Part shown: positions 5,073 to 7,250 of the stretch, piece after piece
Layout: every line of letters begins with the position of its first letter
Numbering within the stretch: the first letter of the stretch is position 1
NCBI GenBank assembly: GCA_003157945.1
Contig: PMFY01000443.1
Span: 1-7,250, forward strand
Direction: 5' to 3'
DNA from: Acidimicrobiaceae bacterium
GTDB taxonomy: Bacteria > Actinomycetota > Acidimicrobiia > Acidimicrobiales > RAAP-2
DNA length: 7,250 nucleotides
Notes under the pieces: model-generated
Told to the model about the DNA's origin: nothing
The model's database searches: none
The model's input: only the letters and a program-made list of their open reading frames with translations
Program-made: the position numbers and the translations under genes

Positions 5073-6812
5073 CTACGCACCGACCTCGGACATGGCCACG
5101 TCGGCGACCTCGGCCAGGCCCTCCTCGGCGTCCTCGAGGAACGAGTGGTGCACCTCGGACTGGCCGGACCCCCGCATCCACGAGAACACCGCGCCGATGA
5201 AGCAGAGGACGGCGGCCAGCGAGAAGGCCAGCCGGAGCCCGCGCCCGAACGGCCCGGCGATGAGGTTGGGGAAGAAGCTCCGGCCGGTGAGGTAGCTGGC
5301 GTGGACCCCCGGCTGGGCCAGCAGGTGCGCCCCCAGCAGCTGGTGGATGGGGTTGATGCCCAGGAAGGCGGCGAAGAGGCTGCCGATCGGCGACAGGTGG
5401 GAGATGGACTGCGCCGACTGGGCGGGCACGCCCTGGGCGGTGAGCCCGCTGAACAGGGCGTGCGGCAGGGCGGTGGCCAGGCCCAGGGTGATGATGGTGA
5501 AGAAGAACCCGATCGACAGCACGCTGGCCGAGTTCTGGAAGGTGTTGAGCATCCCCCCGCCGGCGCCCCGCTGGTTGGCCGGGAGGCTGTTCATCACCGC
5601 GCTGGTGTTCGGCGCCGCGAACAGCCCGAGCGCCAGCCCCACCAGCAGCAGCAGGAGGGCGAACAGCGGGTAGGGGAAGTCCATGGGCAGCGCCTGGAGG
5701 CCCAGCAGGGCGAGGCCGCTCAGCACCAGCCCCAGGGTGGCGAAGGGACGGGGGCCGTACCGGTCGGCCAGCTTGCCGGCCAGGGGACCGGAGATGAAGA
5801 AGCCGACGGTGAGCGGAATCATGTAGACCCCGGCCCACAGCGGCGTCCGCTCGAAGCTGTACCCGTGGAGGGGGAGCCAGATCCCCTGGAGCCAGATGAT
5901 CAGGATGAACTGGAGACCGCCACGGGCCAGCGCAGCCATCAGCCCGGCCAGGTTCCCCATGGTGAACGACCGGCTGCGGAACAGCTGGAGCTGGAACATC
6001 GGGTCGTCGACGTGGTGCTCGATGACCACGAAGCCGACCAGGACGGCCGCGCCGCCGATGAGCGTGGCCAGGACGAAGGGGCTGGTCCACCCCATGGTGT
6101 GGCCCCCGTAGGGCTGGAGCCCGTAGACGATGCCGACGAGCACGCCGACGAGCCCGACGGCGAAGGCGATGTTGCCGATCCAGTCGATGCTCGCCTTGAC
6201 CCGGATGCCGTTGTCGTGCAGGCGGAAGTAGGCCCACGCCGTGCTGAACACGCCGAACGGTACGGAGACGAGGAAGACCAGGCGCCACTCGATCGGGGCG
6301 AGCAGCCCGCCCAGCAGCAACCCGAGGAAGGAGCCGCCGATCGCGGCGACGCCGTTGATCCCGAGGGCGAAGCCCCGCTCGTCGGCGGGGAAGGCGTCGG
6401 TGATGATGGCACTCGAGTTGGCGAAGATGAAGGCGCCACCGACCCCCTGCCCGACGCGCATCACGATGATCCACAGCGCCGCGTTCGGGCCGGACATCCA
6501 CGTGACCGACAGCAGCACCGAGAACACCGTGAAGATGGCGAAGCCCAGCGTGTACATCTTCACCCGGCCGAACATGTCCCCCACCCGTCCGAAGCTGACG
6601 ACCAGCACCGAGGTGACCAGCAGGAATCCCATCAGGATCCACAGGAAGTACGTCGTGTTGCCGGGCGCGAGCGGGTTCAACTTGATGCCCCGGAAGATGT
6701 TGGGGAGGGCGATGAGCAGGATCGAAGCGTTGATGGTCACCATCAGGGTGCCGATGGTGGTGTTGGTCAGCGCAACCCACTTGTAGTTCCTGGATTCGAC
6801 GGCCGGCGGCAT
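5073..6812 (-). CDS. MFS transporter, DHA2 (14-helix drug:H+ antiporter) family
   Basis: This encodes 579 residues, from ATG (6812-6810) to TAG (5075-5073). AAGGAG (6823-6818) lies 5 bases before the ATG. Fourteen hydrophobic segments can be counted. Motif A, GRVGDMFGRVKMYTLG (residues 75-90), sits in the loop after helix 2. SSAIITDAFPADERGFALGI follows helix 4, and GGSFLGLLLGG in helix 5 stands where the antiporter motif C lies, without its usual proline. Helix 1 has INASILLIALP where QacA/EmrB-type pumps usually have an Asp (LDxTIVNVALP). This Asn-type variant is, as I recall, common in a large actinobacterial branch, so it need not mean loss of function. The protein is predicted to be an inner-membrane exporter of a lipophilic or cationic compound with an acidic cytoplasmic tail; the substrate is unknown. 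It is divergent from the regulator-like ORF at 6975 and shares a palindromic operator region with it. Convergence with the GAF gene leaves 97 bases without a clear terminator. Confidence 0.93.
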   Translation of the reverse strand: MPPAVESRNYKWVALTNTTIGTLMVTINASILLIALPNIFRGIKLNPLAPGNTTYFLWILMGFLLVTSVLVVSFGRVGDMFGRVKMYTLGFAIFTVFSVLLSVTWMSGPNAALWIIVMRVGQGVGGAFIFANSSAIITDAFPADERGFALGINGVAAIGGSFLGLLLGGLLAPIEWRLVFLVSVPFGVFSTAWAYFRLHDNGIRVKASIDWIGNIAFAVGLVGVLVGIVYGLQPYGGHTMGWTSPFVLATLIGGAAVLVGFVVIEHHVDDPMFQLQLFRSRSFTMGNLAGLMAALARGGLQFILIIWLQGIWLPLHGYSFERTPLWAGVYMIPLTVGFFISGPLAGKLADRYGPRPFATLGLVLSGLALLGLQALPMDFPYPLFALLLLLVGLALGLFAAPNTSAVMNSLPANQRGAGGGMLNTFQNSASVLSIGFFFTIITLGLATALPHALFSGLTAQGVPAQSAQSISHLSPIGSLFAAFLGINPIHQLLGAHLLAQPGVHASYLTGRSFFPNLIAGPFGRGLRLAFSLAAVLCFIGAVFSWMRGSGQSEVHHSFLEDAEEGLAEVADVAMSEVGA

Positions 6813-6884
6813 GGGGACTCCTTCCGGATGCCCGTCCGCACCGGCCTCGGACGGGGCGGTGCGGGATGGGGCGTTCGGACGAAC

Positions 6885-6908
6885 TAGTTGGTTGGTACTA
6901 ACTAACTA
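6885..6908. promoter_or_regulatory. imperfect palindromic operator in the MFS/regulator gap
   Basis: The left arm TAGTTGGTTGGT (6885-6896) and right arm ACTAACTAACTA (6897-6908) are reverse complements at 10 of 12 positions, centred on GTAC. Each arm is itself a tetranucleotide repeat. It is an AT-rich island in a GC-rich context, between divergent genes. Symmetric sites of this size are typical targets for dimeric MarR or TetR regulators. It overlaps a -10-like box, so binding would block transcription of the regulator, and it lies upstream of the MFS start on the other strand. Confidence 0.6.
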
Positions 6909-6912
6909 TACT
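6907..6912 (+). promoter_or_regulatory. -10 box of the regulator-like gene
   Basis: TATACT is one base away from the ideal TATAAT and lies 62 bases before the ATG at 6975. The best -35 candidate, TAGTTG at 6885-6890, is weak and lies inside the palindrome. On the minus strand the same bases read TATAGT (6910-6905), so the MFS gene could have an overlapping divergent promoter. Confidence 0.4.
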
Positions 6913-6974
6913 GGTGGTCGCCGGGAACGGTGCCGTGCCATCGTGGGTGCCGGGCCGGGCGGAGAAAGGTGACC

Positions 6975-7250
6975 ATGATCGACGAACTGGAGAACACGGC
7001 CGGCGACGACCTCGACGCCATCGAGGAGGCGACCGGTCTCGGCGTGGCCATCGTCAGGATCCAGCGGCAGCTGCGGGCACGCGCCGGGTCGGACATGACC
7101 CCCTCGCAGTCGTCGGCCCTGGCCCGGATCGAGCAGGAGGCGGCCCGGATGGGACTGCTCGTGGGCGACCTGGCCGTCCTGGCCCGGGAAGGCGAGGGCC
7201 CGGTGCCCGAGCGCATCCGCGTGGACCTCACCGAGGTCGTCGCCGAGGTG
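6975..7250 (+). CDS. MarR-like N-terminus running into histidine-kinase-like sequence (3' partial)
   Basis: ATG at 6975 is preceded by GGAGAAAGG, and an in-frame GTG at 6969 is possible. The frame is open to the window end, giving 92 codons. Residues about 13-53 look like the first helices of a MarR-family repressor: IEEATGLGVAIVRIQRQLRA, then MTPSQSSALARIE. After residue 53 a MarR protein should continue with the winged helix (of the type GPMTLGELA...), but this is absent. Instead, EQEAARMGLLVGDLAVLARE and PERIRVDLTEVVAEV match the end of a HisKA dimerisation domain and the linker before the ATPase domain of sensor kinases. The switch falls at ALARIE (7116-7133), a string plausible in both families. 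A real fusion, a recombination product or an assembly chimera are all possible. The divergent MFS gene and shared palindrome support MarR as the original identity of the N-terminus. Confidence 0.6.
   Translation, partial: MIDELENTAGDDLDAIEEATGLGVAIVRIQRQLRARAGSDMTPSQSSALARIEQEAARMGLLVGDLAVLAREGEGPVPERIRVDLTEVVAEV

Noticed and set aside
4983..6887. Very long plus-strand open frame (634 codons) opposite the MFS gene
   Set aside because: Its product is an implausible Glu/Asp/Gln/His/Arg-rich string. This is what the antisense of a hydrophobic membrane protein gives in GC-rich DNA. The minus-strand frame has 14 membrane helices, MFS motif A and a good ribosome site.
1..7250. CRISPR array, insertion sequence, phage or defence genes
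   Set aside because: No regularly spaced repeats, transposase or integrase motifs, or nuclease/helicase-type proteins occur on either strand.

Overview
The window looks like chromosomal DNA of a high-GC actinobacterium, possibly an uncultured Acidimicrobiia-type lineage. The evidence is strongly G/C-biased third codon positions, GTG starts, and proteins of actinobacterial style: an amidohydrolase, a DUF4331 protein and a 14-helix DHA2 transporter. The lineage call is inference from protein style only. No RNA gene, CRISPR array, insertion sequence or integrase was found.

Layout: (1) 1-927 (+) is the 3' part of a metal-dependent amidohydrolase of the amidohydrolase-2 type. Its N-terminus lies outside the window. 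(2) 928-1244 is a gene-free gap with small inverted repeats. (3) 1245-3418 (-) is a three-gene operon, read from right to left. It holds a 101-residue protein with a textbook twin-arginine (Tat) signal, a 474-residue DUF4331 protein with no signal peptide of its own, and a 103-residue protein of unknown function. (4) 3419-3704 is a divergent control region. On the minus strand it carries a possible ECF-type promoter for the Tat/DUF4331 operon. (5) 3705-4975 (+) is an ECF-type sigma factor whose stop codon overlaps the start of a stand-alone GAF-domain protein (ATGA). (6) 5073-6812 (-) is a DHA2-family MFS efflux pump. (7) 6813-6974 is a second divergent control region with a 24-bp imperfect palindrome overlapping a TATACT -10 box. 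(8) 6975-7250 (+) is an open-ended ORF that starts like a MarR-family regulator and continues like a sensor histidine kinase.

How the parts may work together: the middle block (about 930-5070) reads as one accessory module. A GAF sensor protein is translationally coupled to a sigma factor, with no membrane anti-sigma factor in sight. Opposite it lies an operon for a small Tat-exported protein, DUF4331 and a small partner. A plausible but untested model is that the GAF protein modulates the sigma factor, the sigma factor transcribes the divergent operon, and the small Tat protein may carry DUF4331 across the membrane as a hitchhiker. The right end looks like a classic MarR/MFS divergon, in which the regulator binds the shared operator. 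The regulator frame, however, changes identity about 50 codons in. That is either a real gene fusion or an assembly chimera, and it should be settled before this end of the sequence is trusted.
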